48,151 nt of DNA from Opitutus sp. (lineage in GTDB: Bacteria; Verrucomicrobiota; Verrucomicrobiae; Opitutales; Opitutaceae). The translations under genes and the position numbers were made by a program. Below are positions 36,417 through 46,300 of the stretch, one piece after another; position 1 is the first letter of the stretch; each line of letters begins with the position of its first letter. The DNA is taken from assembly GCA_009695065.1 (NCBI GenBank), contig SIBR01000027.1, forward strand, positions 1 through 48,151, written 5' to 3'. The notes under the pieces are model-generated. The model had not been told where the DNA came from. It was given only the letters and a program-made list of their open reading frames with translations, and made no database searches.

Positions 36417-37508
36417 TCAACGGGGCGGTAGCTGCCGCACGCGGTGGTTCGAGCTATCCCCGATGAAAACCTCCCCGGTGCGGCTGACATAAATGCCGTG
36501 CGGCCGGTTCAGCTCGCAATCGCGCGGCGCTCCCTCCGGGCCGTCGCCCCGGCGACCGGTGCCCACGACGGTTTCGATGAGGCCGGAACCGTGGCGAATG
36601 ACACGGATCGTGTGGCTTTCCGTGTCGGCGAGAAAGATGTCGCCGCTGGGTGCAACGGCGACGCCCTTGGGGCCGGAGAGGAGCGCGGCCCGGGCGGGCC
36701 CGCCGTCGCCCGCGTAGCCGGTTTGCCCGGTGCCTGCCAGATGTTGCAGCGTTTCGTCCCGCAGGTTGAGGCGGTAGACGGCGTTGCCTTCGCGCAGGGC
36801 GAGGATCAGCGAGCGGGACGACGGTTCGAAGTCGAGCGCGCGGGGGCCGTTGACCGGTGTGCCGGCGAACTTTGCGCCGTCGGGCGTGGACCGTCGCCCG
36901 CCGGTGCCGATGAGCGTCGTGATGATCCCGGTCGCCAGATCGACGCGGCGCACGCGGTGATTGCCGATGTCCGCGATGTAGAGGTGTCCGGCGTCGTCGA
37001 GCGCGATCGAATGGGGTTGGCTCAACTGGGCGTGCGTCGCGGGCCCGCCGTCGCCGGTGTAACCGGGTTGACCCGTCCCGGCGACCGTCGTGATGGTGCC
37101 CGAGCGGGCGTCGACGCGGCGGACGACGTGATTCAGGCGCTCAACTTCGTAAAGGTTTCCCGCGGCGTCGAAACGGATTTCGTACGGCTCGTTGCAAAGC
37201 GCGGTGGTGGCGGGCCCTCCGTCGCCAGTGTATCCCTTTTTCCCCGTACCGACGACGGTCGTGATCGTGCCCGTTTTCCGATTGATCCGCCGGACCGTGT
37301 GATTCTCGACTTCGCAGATATAGAGCGCGTCGTCGGGTCCAAGCGTCAGCCCGAAAGGTTGTCCGAGGCCCGCGGTGACGGCGGGTCCACCGTCGCCGGT
37401 GTGCGCGGGTTGACCATTGCCGGCGATCGTACGGATTTCGGCGGCGCCGTCGGTGGTCGCGCACGCGAGGAAAACCAGGGGTATGCCAAAAAGAAGAGCG
37501 GGGCGCAT
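36417..37508 (-). CDS. Exported NHL-repeat beta-propeller protein
   Basis: 363 residues. The N-terminus MRPALLFGIPLVFLACATT is a signal peptide with a possible lipobox (FLAC), so it may be a lipoprotein. The rest consists of about six NHL repeats, each with a variation of TIAGTGxxGYxGDGGPA followed by PxGxAxDxxGxLYIAD and NHRVRRVD. The GDGGPAT repeats are almost identical over several copies. NHL propellers are usually protein- or ligand-binding; no catalytic residues can be assigned. It lies 91 bases from the start of the MFS gene's promoter region and is divergent from the heparinase-like gene. Confidence 0.87.
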   Translation of the reverse strand: MRPALLFGIPLVFLACATTDGAAEIRTIAGNGQPAHTGDGGPAVTAGLGQPFGLTLGPDDALYICEVENHTVRRINRKTGTITTVVGTGKKGYTGDGGPATTALCNEPYEIRFDAAGNLYEVERLNHVVRRVDARSGTITTVAGTGQPGYTGDGGPATHAQLSQPHSIALDDAGHLYIADIGNHRVRRVDLATGIITTLIGTGGRRSTPDGAKFAGTPVNGPRALDFEPSSRSLILALREGNAVYRLNLRDETLQHLAGTGQTGYAGDGGPARAALLSGPKGVAVAPSGDIFLADTESHTIRVIRHGSGLIETVVGTGRRGDGPEGAPRDCELNRPHGIYVSRTGEVFIGDSSNHRVRQLPPR

Positions 37509-37901
37509 GGCAGGGGAATGGACGATCGCGAGGCCGGCGCAGCGTGCGCGGCGGTTGGCCCGGAGAAAAGCTTATTGGCTTTTAGGGAGGTGCGTCGGCC
37601 GGTGAAGCTCCCGCAGGAAAACAAACCTGCTCCCGCGTCCCGGCGGAGAGCGTCCCTCCTCAAGGGAGGGCAGGCGTGGCAACGACTGGTTGACGACGGT
37701 GGTTTGCATGATGCGGCGGGATGGAGATACGGCGCGGGTGGAGGTAGGGGCGATGCGGCGAACGGATTTTGCCGCTGACATTCCGGGGAATGCGGCGACG
37801 ATGCGCGGTCGATCCGTGGGCCGCAGTTTGTTCGCGGTCGGAGTCGATTGCGCTTCCCTCTCGTCAAGGTTCCCGACTAGTGCTCCGCAGAAAAACCGCC
37901 G
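37509..37901. other. 393-base divergent intergenic region with small repeats
   Basis: No convincing gene. It contains GCAGG/CCTGC (37613-37617, 37626-37630), CCCTCC/GGAGGG (37654-37659, 37665-37670) and a direct repeat of CTCCCGC (37608-37614 and about 37629-37635), clustered between 37600 and 37680. It must hold the promoters of the divergent NHL and heparinase-like genes. The short open frame 37690-37905 has no similarity and overlaps the start of the next gene. Confidence 0.4.
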
Positions 37902-40430
37902 ATGAATTTTCGCTTCCTCCTGGGTGGCTTTCTGCTGGTGAACGCGGTTGTTGGCGGGGCGCCGGCGGCGGATCCGTTGCTGGATTGGTCGGCCGCGGAC
38001 CGTTATCGCGCCGGCGTGACGCATCCGGCGGTGACGTTCAAGACGGCCGACCTGGCGCGGGCGAAGGAAAACCTGCGGCGTTACCCGTGGGCGCAGCGTT
38101 ACGCGGCGGGTTTGGAGCGAAGTGCGGGGGTGGCGCTGCCGGGGCTGACGCCGGAGTATCTCACGACGATGATCCCGGAGACGACGCCCGGCGATCCGAA
38201 GTTCACGCCGTGTCCCGCGTGTCGTGATCAAGGCAAGCCGGTGCATCCTCACGGGCTGTGGAGCTGGACTCCCGCCGCGCCGGACCGGTTGCAGTGCGAT
38301 GTCTGTCGCACGGTTTTCCCGCACGAGAAATATCCGGAGAGTATCGTGCTCAAAACGACGTGGGGAAAACCGCAGACGCTGACGTTCTGCGCCGCCGAGC
38401 CGTTCGTGATTTTCGGTTACAAGACGGGGCGGCCGAGTTTCGCAGCCAACATCCGCGCCCGGAAGGTGAATCACGTGGCCGGCGTGGTGCGCACGATGGC
38501 CGAGGCCTTTTTGTTGACCGGGAAAATCGAATACGCCCGTGGCGTGCGTGCGATCCTGCTGCGCTTTGCGGAAGTTTATCCCGCTTGGCTGGTGCACTCT
38601 GGTTACGGCGAATTTGCCGACCTCGATCCCCATATCGCGGCCCAGTCGATCAATAATCTGCCGGCCCCGGAACTGCTGGCGCCGCCCAACCGCCCCGACC
38701 GCAAGTTGCATACGGGCTATTGGACGGCGGGGCGCGCGAATGCGACCGGTATGGAGGCGGGCTTCGTACGCAAGATGGTCGAGGCCTACGATTTCACGTG
38801 CAGCGCGCGGGATGACGCGGGCCAGCTCGTCTACACGGCCACGGAACGGCGCAAAATCGAAAACGATCTGTTGCTGGAGGGCACGGTGCTGCTGGTGGGC
38901 GACAAGCAGATCAACAACAAGTCCGTCGGCAACCGCACCGCCGCGGCGCTGGTCGGGTTGTGCGTCGGGCATCCGGGGTTGGTGCGTTTCGGCTGGGAGG
39001 GATTTCAGCAGACGGTGAACGGCTGGTTTCTGCCCGATGGCACGACTTCGGAATCGCCGGCGTATGCGTTGATGACGCTCGGCGGAATCTGGGACCTCGC
39101 GCAGGCCCTGCGCGGTTATTCCGATCCGCTGGGCTATCGTGCACGCGACGGCACGCGGATGGACGCGCTCGATCCGTATCACGGCACGGGTTACGAAAGG
39201 GTCTGGGCGGAAATGTTCAACAGCCAGCAGGGCGACTTGCTGTATCCGCCGTACGCCGATTCCTACCGGACCTCGGCGCTCGGCGGGAATTTCGTCGAGC
39301 TGATGGTCGCCAACTATCCGGAGCGGCCGGAGTATCTGGCGTTGCTGAAGGAGATCTGCGGGCCGGATCTGGCCGGCGGGCACGCACCGCTGGCGCTGTA
39401 CCATCGCGAACCGGGACTCGCAGCAAAGGTGGTGCCGCCGCTGGTCCTCCCCGACGGGTGCCCGCCGGAATTGCGCATCGGGCATATGCGCTCCGGCGCC
39501 GACGGGCGCGAGAGTTTGCTGCTGCTCAGCGCGAGCCGCTGGGGCAGCCATCACCATGAAGACAGCCTCAGTCTTTATTACTGGAAGAAAGGCGGCGAGG
39601 TGCTGTCCGATCTCGGTTACCTGTGGGACCATCCGCTGAAACACCAGGCGGGGCGCACCGTGGCCCACAACACGGTGGTGATCGATGAGAAGAGTCAGGT
39701 CACCAGGGAGCGGGGCGGCGACGTGTTGTTTTTCCGGACGTCGCCGCAGGTGAAGGCGATGGAGGCCGAGTCGAAAGCCTATCCGGGCGCGCAGCTTTAC
39801 CGCCGCACCTCAGCGCTGATCGACCATGGCGGCGGCCGCAGTTACGTCGTCGATTTCTTTCGAGTGCAAGGCGGCCGGACGCAGGACTATGTCTACCACG
39901 GGACGGCGCCGAATTGCGAAGTCCTCGATCTGCAGACGACGGCGGCGCCGGCGGCTAAACTTTACGATTTCTCCGGCGTCCGGACCGGCGACGGTTCCGG
40001 CGTGTGGCGGGCCCGCTGGCGGGCCGGCGCTCATCTCACCGGTGTGGCTTGGAACGTCGGACAACCGGGGGAGCGGGTTTTGATCGCCGACGGCTGGGGA
40101 CAGCGCGACTGGAAGAACTCCGACATCGGTGCGACCGTTCCTTACATCGTGCGCCGCGCCGAGGGTGCCGGGGCCAAGGTCTTCATGTCGGTGTTCGAGG
40201 GCCAGGAAGGGAGCGAGCCGTTCGTGCGCAGCGTGCGGCGGATCGATCCGGCCGGCACCCTCGCCATCGAGACCGCGCTCGGCACCGACTACGTGATGTC
40301 GCGACCCGGTTCCGGCACGCTCGCATTCGACACGAATGCGGGGCCGCGGCGCATCGACGGCCGGCTGGTCGTCGCGTCGGTGCAGAACGGCGCGCTCGCG
40401 TGGCAGTTTGCCGAAACGGGCGCGAAATAG
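37902..40430 (+). CDS. Exported heparinase II/III-family polysaccharide lyase-like protein with internal zinc ribbon
   Basis: 842 residues. A signal peptide (MNFRFLLGGFLLVNAVVGGAPA) leads to an N-terminal region with a four-cysteine zinc knuckle, C104-x-x-C107 and C132-x-x-C135 (CPACRDQG, LQCDVCRTVFP). The (alpha/alpha) toroid follows, with HVAGVVRTMAEAFLLTGK and the substrate-cleft NNKSVGNRTAAALVGL. The C-terminal heparinase II/III beta-sandwich starts around residue 520 with RWGSHHHEDSLSLYYWKKGG and GRTVAHNTVVIDE. Likely cleaves uronic-acid-containing polysaccharide by beta-elimination in the periplasm or on the surface. The specificity is unknown. Confidence 0.88.
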   Translation: MNFRFLLGGFLLVNAVVGGAPAADPLLDWSAADRYRAGVTHPAVTFKTADLARAKENLRRYPWAQRYAAGLERSAGVALPGLTPEYLTTMIPETTPGDPKFTPCPACRDQGKPVHPHGLWSWTPAAPDRLQCDVCRTVFPHEKYPESIVLKTTWGKPQTLTFCAAEPFVIFGYKTGRPSFAANIRARKVNHVAGVVRTMAEAFLLTGKIEYARGVRAILLRFAEVYPAWLVHSGYGEFADLDPHIAAQSINNLPAPELLAPPNRPDRKLHTGYWTAGRANATGMEAGFVRKMVEAYDFTCSARDDAGQLVYTATERRKIENDLLLEGTVLLVGDKQINNKSVGNRTAAALVGLCVGHPGLVRFGWEGFQQTVNGWFLPDGTTSESPAYALMTLGGIWDLAQALRGYSDPLGYRARDGTRMDALDPYHGTGYERVWAEMFNSQQGDLLYPPYADSYRTSALGGNFVELMVANYPERPEYLALLKEICGPDLAGGHAPLALYHREPGLAAKVVPPLVLPDGCPPELRIGHMRSGADGRESLLLLSASRWGSHHHEDSLSLYYWKKGGEVLSDLGYLWDHPLKHQAGRTVAHNTVVIDEKSQVTRERGGDVLFFRTSPQVKAMEAESKAYPGAQLYRRTSALIDHGGGRSYVVDFFRVQGGRTQDYVYHGTAPNCEVLDLQTTAAPAAKLYDFSGVRTGDGSGVWRARWRAGAHLTGVAWNVGQPGERVLIADGWGQRDWKNSDIGATVPYIVRRAEGAGAKVFMSVFEGQEGSEPFVRSVRRIDPAGTLAIETALGTDYVMSRPGSGTLAFDTNAGPRRIDGRLVVASVQNGALAWQFAETGAK

Positions 40431-40451
40431 TTTTCGCGCTTCAGGCCTAGC

Positions 40452-41345
40452 TTACAGCAGGCCCTGATAGGCGAGCCACTGCGCGCGGAAATATTTCATC
40501 ACGCGCAACGGATCGGTGCTGGCCGGAATCTCGGCGAAGCAGAAGCCGGAGAAATTGATTTCGTTCAGGCGCGTGAGGAGCCGGCGGAACGGATATTCGT
40601 CCAGATAGAGATCGCGCATGTGCACGGTGAATATCTTCGATTTCACCAGGTCAAAATTGGCATCGAAGCCGGCGCCCTCGATGTCGGTTTGGTTCGAGTT
40701 CCAGCAGACGCCGACCGAGGGATGATCCGCCACCTGCATGATGCGCGCACAATGCGGCACCCGCGAGGTCTCCGGGCCGTGGATTTCAAGCCGGATCTGC
40801 TGGCCGTGGCCCTGCGCGAATTCGCCCAGTTCGCGCAGCGAACGGCCGATCTGCTCCAAAGTTTTTTCCTGCGACACGCCCTTGGGGAAGCCATTCGGCC
40901 GCACCTTGACGCCGGTGGCGCCCACGTCCTGGGCGAGCACGATGTATTCCTTGGTCGCGGCGATATCCTGGCGCAGCTTGGCTTGGTCAGGCGTGTGGTA
41001 GTCGAAGGCACTGCCGAGGCTCGCCAGCGCCACGGGCGAGTCCGCAAACCGCTTTTTCACCTCGGCCCGTTGGGCGGCGTTGAGCGTGACTTCGACGCCA
41101 TGCTTGTGGGTCGTGCGCAATTCGACGCCCTCGAATTTCGTCTCGGTACAGTTCTTGATGATCGTCGGGATATCCCAGTCCTGCGCGATATTGTAGGTGA
41201 CGGTGCCCAGTTTCATCCGGGACTTGCCGGTCACGAATGACGGCGCGGCTTTGGGGGCGGCGGCGAAGAGGCGGGAACCGAGGGCGGCGAGCGTGCCGCA
41301 ACCGAGGGAGGCGTTGGTGAGGAAACGACGACGTGAGGTATTCAT
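40452..41345 (-). CDS. Tat-exported sugar phosphate isomerase/epimerase-like protein
   Basis: 297 residues. The Tat signal is SRRRFLTNASLGCGTLAALGS at the N-terminus. The TIM barrel shows MKLGTVTYNIAQDWDIP, FEGVELRTTHKHGVE, GVKVRPNGFPKGV, IRLEIHGPETS, VGVCWNSNQTD, FTVHMRDLYLD and FCFAEIPAS; Glu, Asn/Asp, His and Glu at strand ends are in place for a metal site. Same family as the gene at 33504 but clearly distinct. It is convergent with the heparinase-like gene, 21 bases apart. Start context AATCTCCCC-ATG. Confidence 0.88.
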   Translation of the reverse strand: MNTSRRRFLTNASLGCGTLAALGSRLFAAAPKAAPSFVTGKSRMKLGTVTYNIAQDWDIPTIIKNCTETKFEGVELRTTHKHGVEVTLNAAQRAEVKKRFADSPVALASLGSAFDYHTPDQAKLRQDIAATKEYIVLAQDVGATGVKVRPNGFPKGVSQEKTLEQIGRSLRELGEFAQGHGQQIRLEIHGPETSRVPHCARIMQVADHPSVGVCWNSNQTDIEGAGFDANFDLVKSKIFTVHMRDLYLDEYPFRRLLTRLNEINFSGFCFAEIPASTDPLRVMKYFRAQWLAYQGLL

Positions 41346-41529
41346 GGGGAGATTCGAAAATCGACTAGGCGGGTTGCGGATGGAAAATCATGGTCACACC
41401 GCCGCGCCGTTGTCGACCGACATTCGCAGTAGGGGCTGGGGCAGTCGGCTCACCCACCGGCTCGCGGCCGGCGAAGGGCTGCGTCACGCCGGCACCGGGT
41501 TCAAATCCGAGTCGGAATCCGACCGGCGG

Positions 41530-42945
41530 TCAGTTGACTTTCGCGGCGACCTCCTCCGGGTGGAACTCAAAACCGACGCCAAACGGGGCGGCGCTGACCG
41601 ATACGGTGCTGATCCGTCCGTTTTCGATTCTCACGGTCGGCCATCCGTCGCGGCTGTTCCGATACAGATCGGGATGATGGTCTCGCATCCGCTGCTGCAG
41701 GGCTGGCGGCCAGAACGAAAGGCCGGCGAAATAGTGATGTCCGTTGCGCTCGACATTCGACACCCCGATTGCCGCCTGTACGGCCAGATCCTGCGGCATG
41801 GCCACCGGGCCGACGTTGCCCATGTCCTCCCCCGTGAACGACCAGCGTCCGCCCGGATCTTGCCGGCGGCGCTCCGCCATGAGGCAGGCGTTGGCCACAC
41901 CCTTGAAGATGCCACGGCAGTTCTTGTGCGTGGTGCCCGCGTAACCCAGCGCCAGTGCCCGGGACGCGCTGGTCAGCTCGGCATCGGATTCGTCGATCGT
42001 AATCGGTGGCAGCGCCGTCCCTTCGTCCTTCAGCGCATGCATCGCCTCGCTGAGGGCAATTTCCCGGTGAAAGGGCTGCTCGACGAAAAGTACCCGCCGT
42101 CGGAAATCGGCCAAGGCTGCATCGCCGCAGATCTCCCGCCAAAATTCCTGGAACGAGGCGATGTCGCGGAAAGTTTCATTGCCATCCATGCTACAGGCGT
42201 AATCGGCGGGCGCGGCCCGGGCGAGCAGCCCGGCGACCGCCCGCAAACGCGGCAGGTCCTTGGGGCCGCCAACCTTCACCTTGAAGTAGCGCACGCCATA
42301 CGTGGCGATGCAGGCTTCGAGGGAATGGGGCAGCCCGTCGTCGATCCGGTCTGGCGGAGAAATATCCTGGTCGGTCAATGGATCCGTCATGCCGACCGTG
42401 TGGCGAGCCGGGAGCCAGGGTGGCGGCGCGGCCGGCAGCCAGTCACTCGGTCCGGTAGCGGCCAGCCCGGCGTGGAGGGTGCCGAGTTGGATGCCGAATT
42501 CGTTTTTGCGCAGGGCCGTCCCGAACGTCAGTTTCCGGGCGCGGCAGAAGGCGTCGATCATCGCGCGCTCTACGAGGGAAGTGCCGAGATGCGCCAGCAA
42601 CGGGGCGATGCGGTTTGCCTTCGCCCACGCATCCTGCCGGTCCCACAGGCTCCGCCAAAAGGCGAACGGGTTCGCCGCCGGATCCAGCGCGAGCGCGTGC
42701 GTTCGTGCCTGGCGGATCGCGTCGAGCATGTCGTCGATTTCCAGCCGGGTGTCCCGGAGCGGATCCTTGGTATACCACTTCGGCGACAGATTCTCCGCCG
42801 CCACGCCGGTCTGGATTACGCCGTCGAATTCGCCGGTCACCCGCAGGAAGACGTGCGGTAGCGAAGTCATCGTCGCGATGCCGTATTTGACGGTCATGCG
42901 GCTCTTCAAATCGACTCGGTAAAGTTCAGTCGTGAGCAAGCGCAT
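41530..42945 (-). CDS. Enolase-superfamily (mandelate racemase/muconate-lactonizing-like) enzyme
   Basis: 471 residues, cytoplasmic. The catalytic barrel shows a KxK pair (RYFKVKVGG), metal ligands Asp in CSMDGNE, Glu in LFVEQPFH and Asp/Glu in TIDESD, and a KNC segment (THKNCRGIFKG) where the second catalytic base lies. It is longer than typical sugar-acid dehydratases, with an N-terminal extension of about 100 residues. Function may be acid-sugar dehydration or epimerisation. ATG 42945 (MRLLTTELYRVDLKSRM) fits the family start; the frame stays open upstream. The gene is divergent from a TonB-dependent receptor, suggesting it works on the imported substrate. Confidence 0.83.
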   Translation of the reverse strand: MRLLTTELYRVDLKSRMTVKYGIATMTSLPHVFLRVTGEFDGVIQTGVAAENLSPKWYTKDPLRDTRLEIDDMLDAIRQARTHALALDPAANPFAFWRSLWDRQDAWAKANRIAPLLAHLGTSLVERAMIDAFCRARKLTFGTALRKNEFGIQLGTLHAGLAATGPSDWLPAAPPPWLPARHTVGMTDPLTDQDISPPDRIDDGLPHSLEACIATYGVRYFKVKVGGPKDLPRLRAVAGLLARAAPADYACSMDGNETFRDIASFQEFWREICGDAALADFRRRVLFVEQPFHREIALSEAMHALKDEGTALPPITIDESDAELTSASRALALGYAGTTHKNCRGIFKGVANACLMAERRRQDPGGRWSFTGEDMGNVGPVAMPQDLAVQAAIGVSNVERNGHHYFAGLSFWPPALQQRMRDHHPDLYRNSRDGWPTVRIENGRISTVSVSAAPFGVGFEFHPEEVAAKVN

Positions 42946-43348
42946 GCCTACTGAAGAGTGATGAGTACAACGGGGCGCGAGAAAAAATTGCCTTTGGCCC
43001 CGGTGGCGGTCGCCAGCGGGTAAATGAAACGTTACCGGTCCCCGGACCAAGAGAGTTCGGGCGTTTTTCGATCGAGCGCATCTGTGCGACCTCGGCGCGG
43101 GCGCACCGGGCCAGACGACGGAAAACAATATTGTATTGGACTCCCGTGCGACTCCGAATAAACGAAGTAGCGTCGGCTCATCGCGGGCCTTGGTTGCCGT
43201 GCCACCCCAGAACTCCGAGTAATCACCGTTGGTTCGCCGAGCAGGTGCAGCCCAACGACCCAAACGGCTCACGGGCGGCGCGAATGACGGCAGGCGACCG
43301 CCCGGTCAATCGTATCATCCCAGTATCCTTGAAGAAGCACCCACTCCG
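42946..43348. promoter_or_regulatory. 403-base divergent regulatory region with two palindromes
   Basis: Two palindromic sites stand out in the gap between the enolase-like and TonB receptor genes. TGAAACGTTACC at 43025-43036 is close to the CG-centred LacI-family operator TGAAACGTTTCA. ACAATATTGT at 43125-43134 is a perfect 10-bp AT-rich palindrome in a GC-rich genome. A weak promoter-like pair for the receptor, TTGGAC (43136-43141) and TAAACG (43159-43164) with a 17-base spacer, overlaps the second palindrome's flank. None has been tested. Confidence 0.4.
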
Positions 43349-46300
43349 ATGAAAGAAAACAACCACATTGCCCTGTTATTCGGCTGGATCGCGTTTGCTC
43401 TGGCGCCAGCCTCGGCCAGCCAGGCGGCGGACGCCGCTCAAAACGGAGTCGTCACGGGACGGGTCCAGCTGGCCACCGGACAATACGTCAACAATGCGAC
43501 GGTCGCGGTAAAGGGCACCAGCCTGAGCGCCCGTACCGATCAGTTCGGCATTTACCGCCTGGCCAATGTTCCAAGCGGCCCCGTGGTGATCGAGGTGACT
43601 TACACGGGCCAGGAACGAGCGGAGGCGACGCTCAACCTATCGGCTGGTGGCAGCCTTGAGCACGATGTCACGCTGAACGAGGTGAGCTCGGATATCCTCA
43701 AGATGCAGAAGTTCCAGGTGTCCGGCAAGGAAGTGATCGCCGAGGAGATTGCCACGCATGAACAGCGGGCCGCACCCAACATCAAGAATGTCATCTCGAC
43801 AGATGCGTACGGCGACATCACCGGGGGCACCTTGGGAGATTTTCTGAAATATATGCCCGGGCTCACCGTGGAGTACAGCGATATCGAGGTCGCCGGGGTA
43901 TCCGCGCGGGGCTTCGGCAGCGCGTATACCAACTACTCCAGCGACGGCGCGCCGATGGCCGGCGGTGACCTTTCCGCGACCCGCCGCACCCGACTCAATC
44001 ACCTCGGTTTGAACAATCTCGCCCGCATTGAGGTGACCAAGGTGCCGACGCCGGCGAATCCGGCCGATTCGCTGGGCGGATCGGTCAACATGATCAGCAA
44101 GAGTTCCTTCGACCAAGCCGGGGGGAGCCGGTTGAATTACGGCGTCAGCCTGCAAGGGAACTCTGACCAGCTGACACTTTCGAAGGTCCCGATTTCGTTC
44201 GATCGCAAGGTCTACCTGGTCTTCCCGGCGTTCACTTTCGATGCCACCTGGGTGATCAACAAAAACTTGGGCGTCGTGATCACCGGGGATACGTCGCACC
44301 AGTATAATGAACAGCACATCTCGAGCACGACCTGGAACACGGGCGGAACGGGCACCGGAGCCTCGCTCACCAACCCTTATTTCCAAAGCTTCGGATTGAT
44401 CGACGGGCCGCGGGACAAGCGCAGAAAATCCATCACGGCCAAGGTCGACTGGCGGGTTACGCCGACGTCGGTGCTCTCGTTCGGTGCCCAGGCAAATGGG
44501 CTTTTTGTCGACATCGGCACGAATACGTGGACCCAGAATGCCGGCACCACGGGCACGCCCACGCCGACGACCGGCGTGCCGATGACATTTGGCAGCAATT
44601 ATACCAATGGTGCCACCGGCCGCGGCGCGGTCACGTTCGGCCACGGCTACCAAAAACAGAACGCGTTTAGTCTGGGCACAAACGCCCGGTATCGCTTCGA
44701 CGATGGCATTTGGAGTGTCGTTTCCGGCCTTGGCCACTCCACTACCCGCCGGTTCGACCGGCGGGCCGATAGTGGTGGCTATTCCGGCGGATTAACGATT
44801 TCGCTGCGTGATCCGGTGCGGGTCAACTTTGCGGGGATCACGCCCGATCGACCTAGCACGACCAAGGCCTACAACAACGCCAATCAGGAAATCGACCTGT
44901 ACAACATCGATAACTACGTGCTCACCGCGGCCACGTCTTCCGGATACTCCTACCGCACGGGGGTTGATTCGGCGGATTTGACGGTGAAGCGAAAGATCGG
45001 CTGGCTGCCGTTTCCCACCACCATCCAGACGGGTGCTTTGCGGACGAAGCAATGGATGAACGGCCGCCGCTGGAGTCCAACCTATACCTACAACGGCCTG
45101 GACGGCCTCGCCAGCACGCTGGAGTCACCTGCCCCCTACCTCAGCACGGTTTTCAATACCAAGGGCTCGCCTTTCGGATACAAGAACGTGCCGTGGGTTT
45201 CACCGCTCAATGTTTGGGACGCCTGGAAGGGAAATCCCAATCTCTTCAGTCAAACCACGGCACAGGCGGTTGCGGCGGAGACGTCTCGTATCGCGAATTC
45301 GCTCTATGTCGACGAAACCGTCTCCGCGCTCTACCTTCAGGCGGAAGCAAAGCTGTTGCAGAACCGGTTGAACGTGCTGGGTGGTGTCCGGCACGAGCGG
45401 ACCGTGGACGATGGCGCTGGCCCCCTGTTCGATCCGAACGCCGTCTACGTGCGGAACGCGAACGGCACGTTGGCCCGGACGTCGGCCGGCGCTTTGATTC
45501 GCAAGCCGGAAGCGGGCGCGGTTGGCTCGATGGAAGAGTTGCGCCTGACCCGCCAGGAGCGGGGTGCACGTGGGCACAGTGTTTTTGCCGATTTTTTCCC
45601 GAGCCTCCACCTCACCTACAATATTACCGACAATTTCCTCGCTCGGGCCGCTTATGCCTTCACCTACGGTCGGCCGAACTTCGGTGACATCATCGCCTCC
45701 ACTACGATTCAGGAAAACACGGATTTCACCAACCCGGACGCGTTGCCCGGCTCAATCACGGTCACCAATCCCGATTTGAAGCCCTGGACGGCCAGCAACT
45801 ACGACCTCTCGCTGGAATACTATACTCCCCAAGGGGGCCTCTTCAGCGCGGGCGTTTTTCAGAAAGATATCAAGAATTTCTTCGGCAGCGGGACGAAGAT
45901 TGCGACCGCGGCCGACTTGGCTGACTTCGGGCTCGATCCCCGTTATGTTGGCTACGAACTTCGCACAAAATTTAATGCGGGCGACGCCAAGGTCTCCGGA
46001 GTTGAACTGAGCGCCCGGCATTCGCTGGAGCGCTTCGGAGTCTGGGGCCGGGCCTTTTCGCTTTTTGTCAATGGCACCAAACTCAAACTTGAGGGAAACC
46101 AAGGCGCGAATTTCTCCACCTTTATTCCCCTCACCGTCAACTGGGGAGCCATCTTCAGAAAAGACCGGGTGGCGGTCACCGTTCGTTGGAATCATCGGGG
46201 AGAAGCCAACACCGGTGCCACCACGACGTTCGGGCCCGATGGGGGCACTTACAGCAAGGCCCAGACCCAGACCGATCTGACTTTCGAGTATCAGATCAAC

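Noticed and set aside
37690..37905. Short frame before the heparinase-like gene
   Set aside because: No recognisable motif, unusual composition, and it overlaps the start of the real gene.
41197..42861. 554-residue plus-strand frame opposite the enolase-like gene
   Set aside because: The minus strand encodes a complete enolase-superfamily barrel with catalytic residues; this frame has none.
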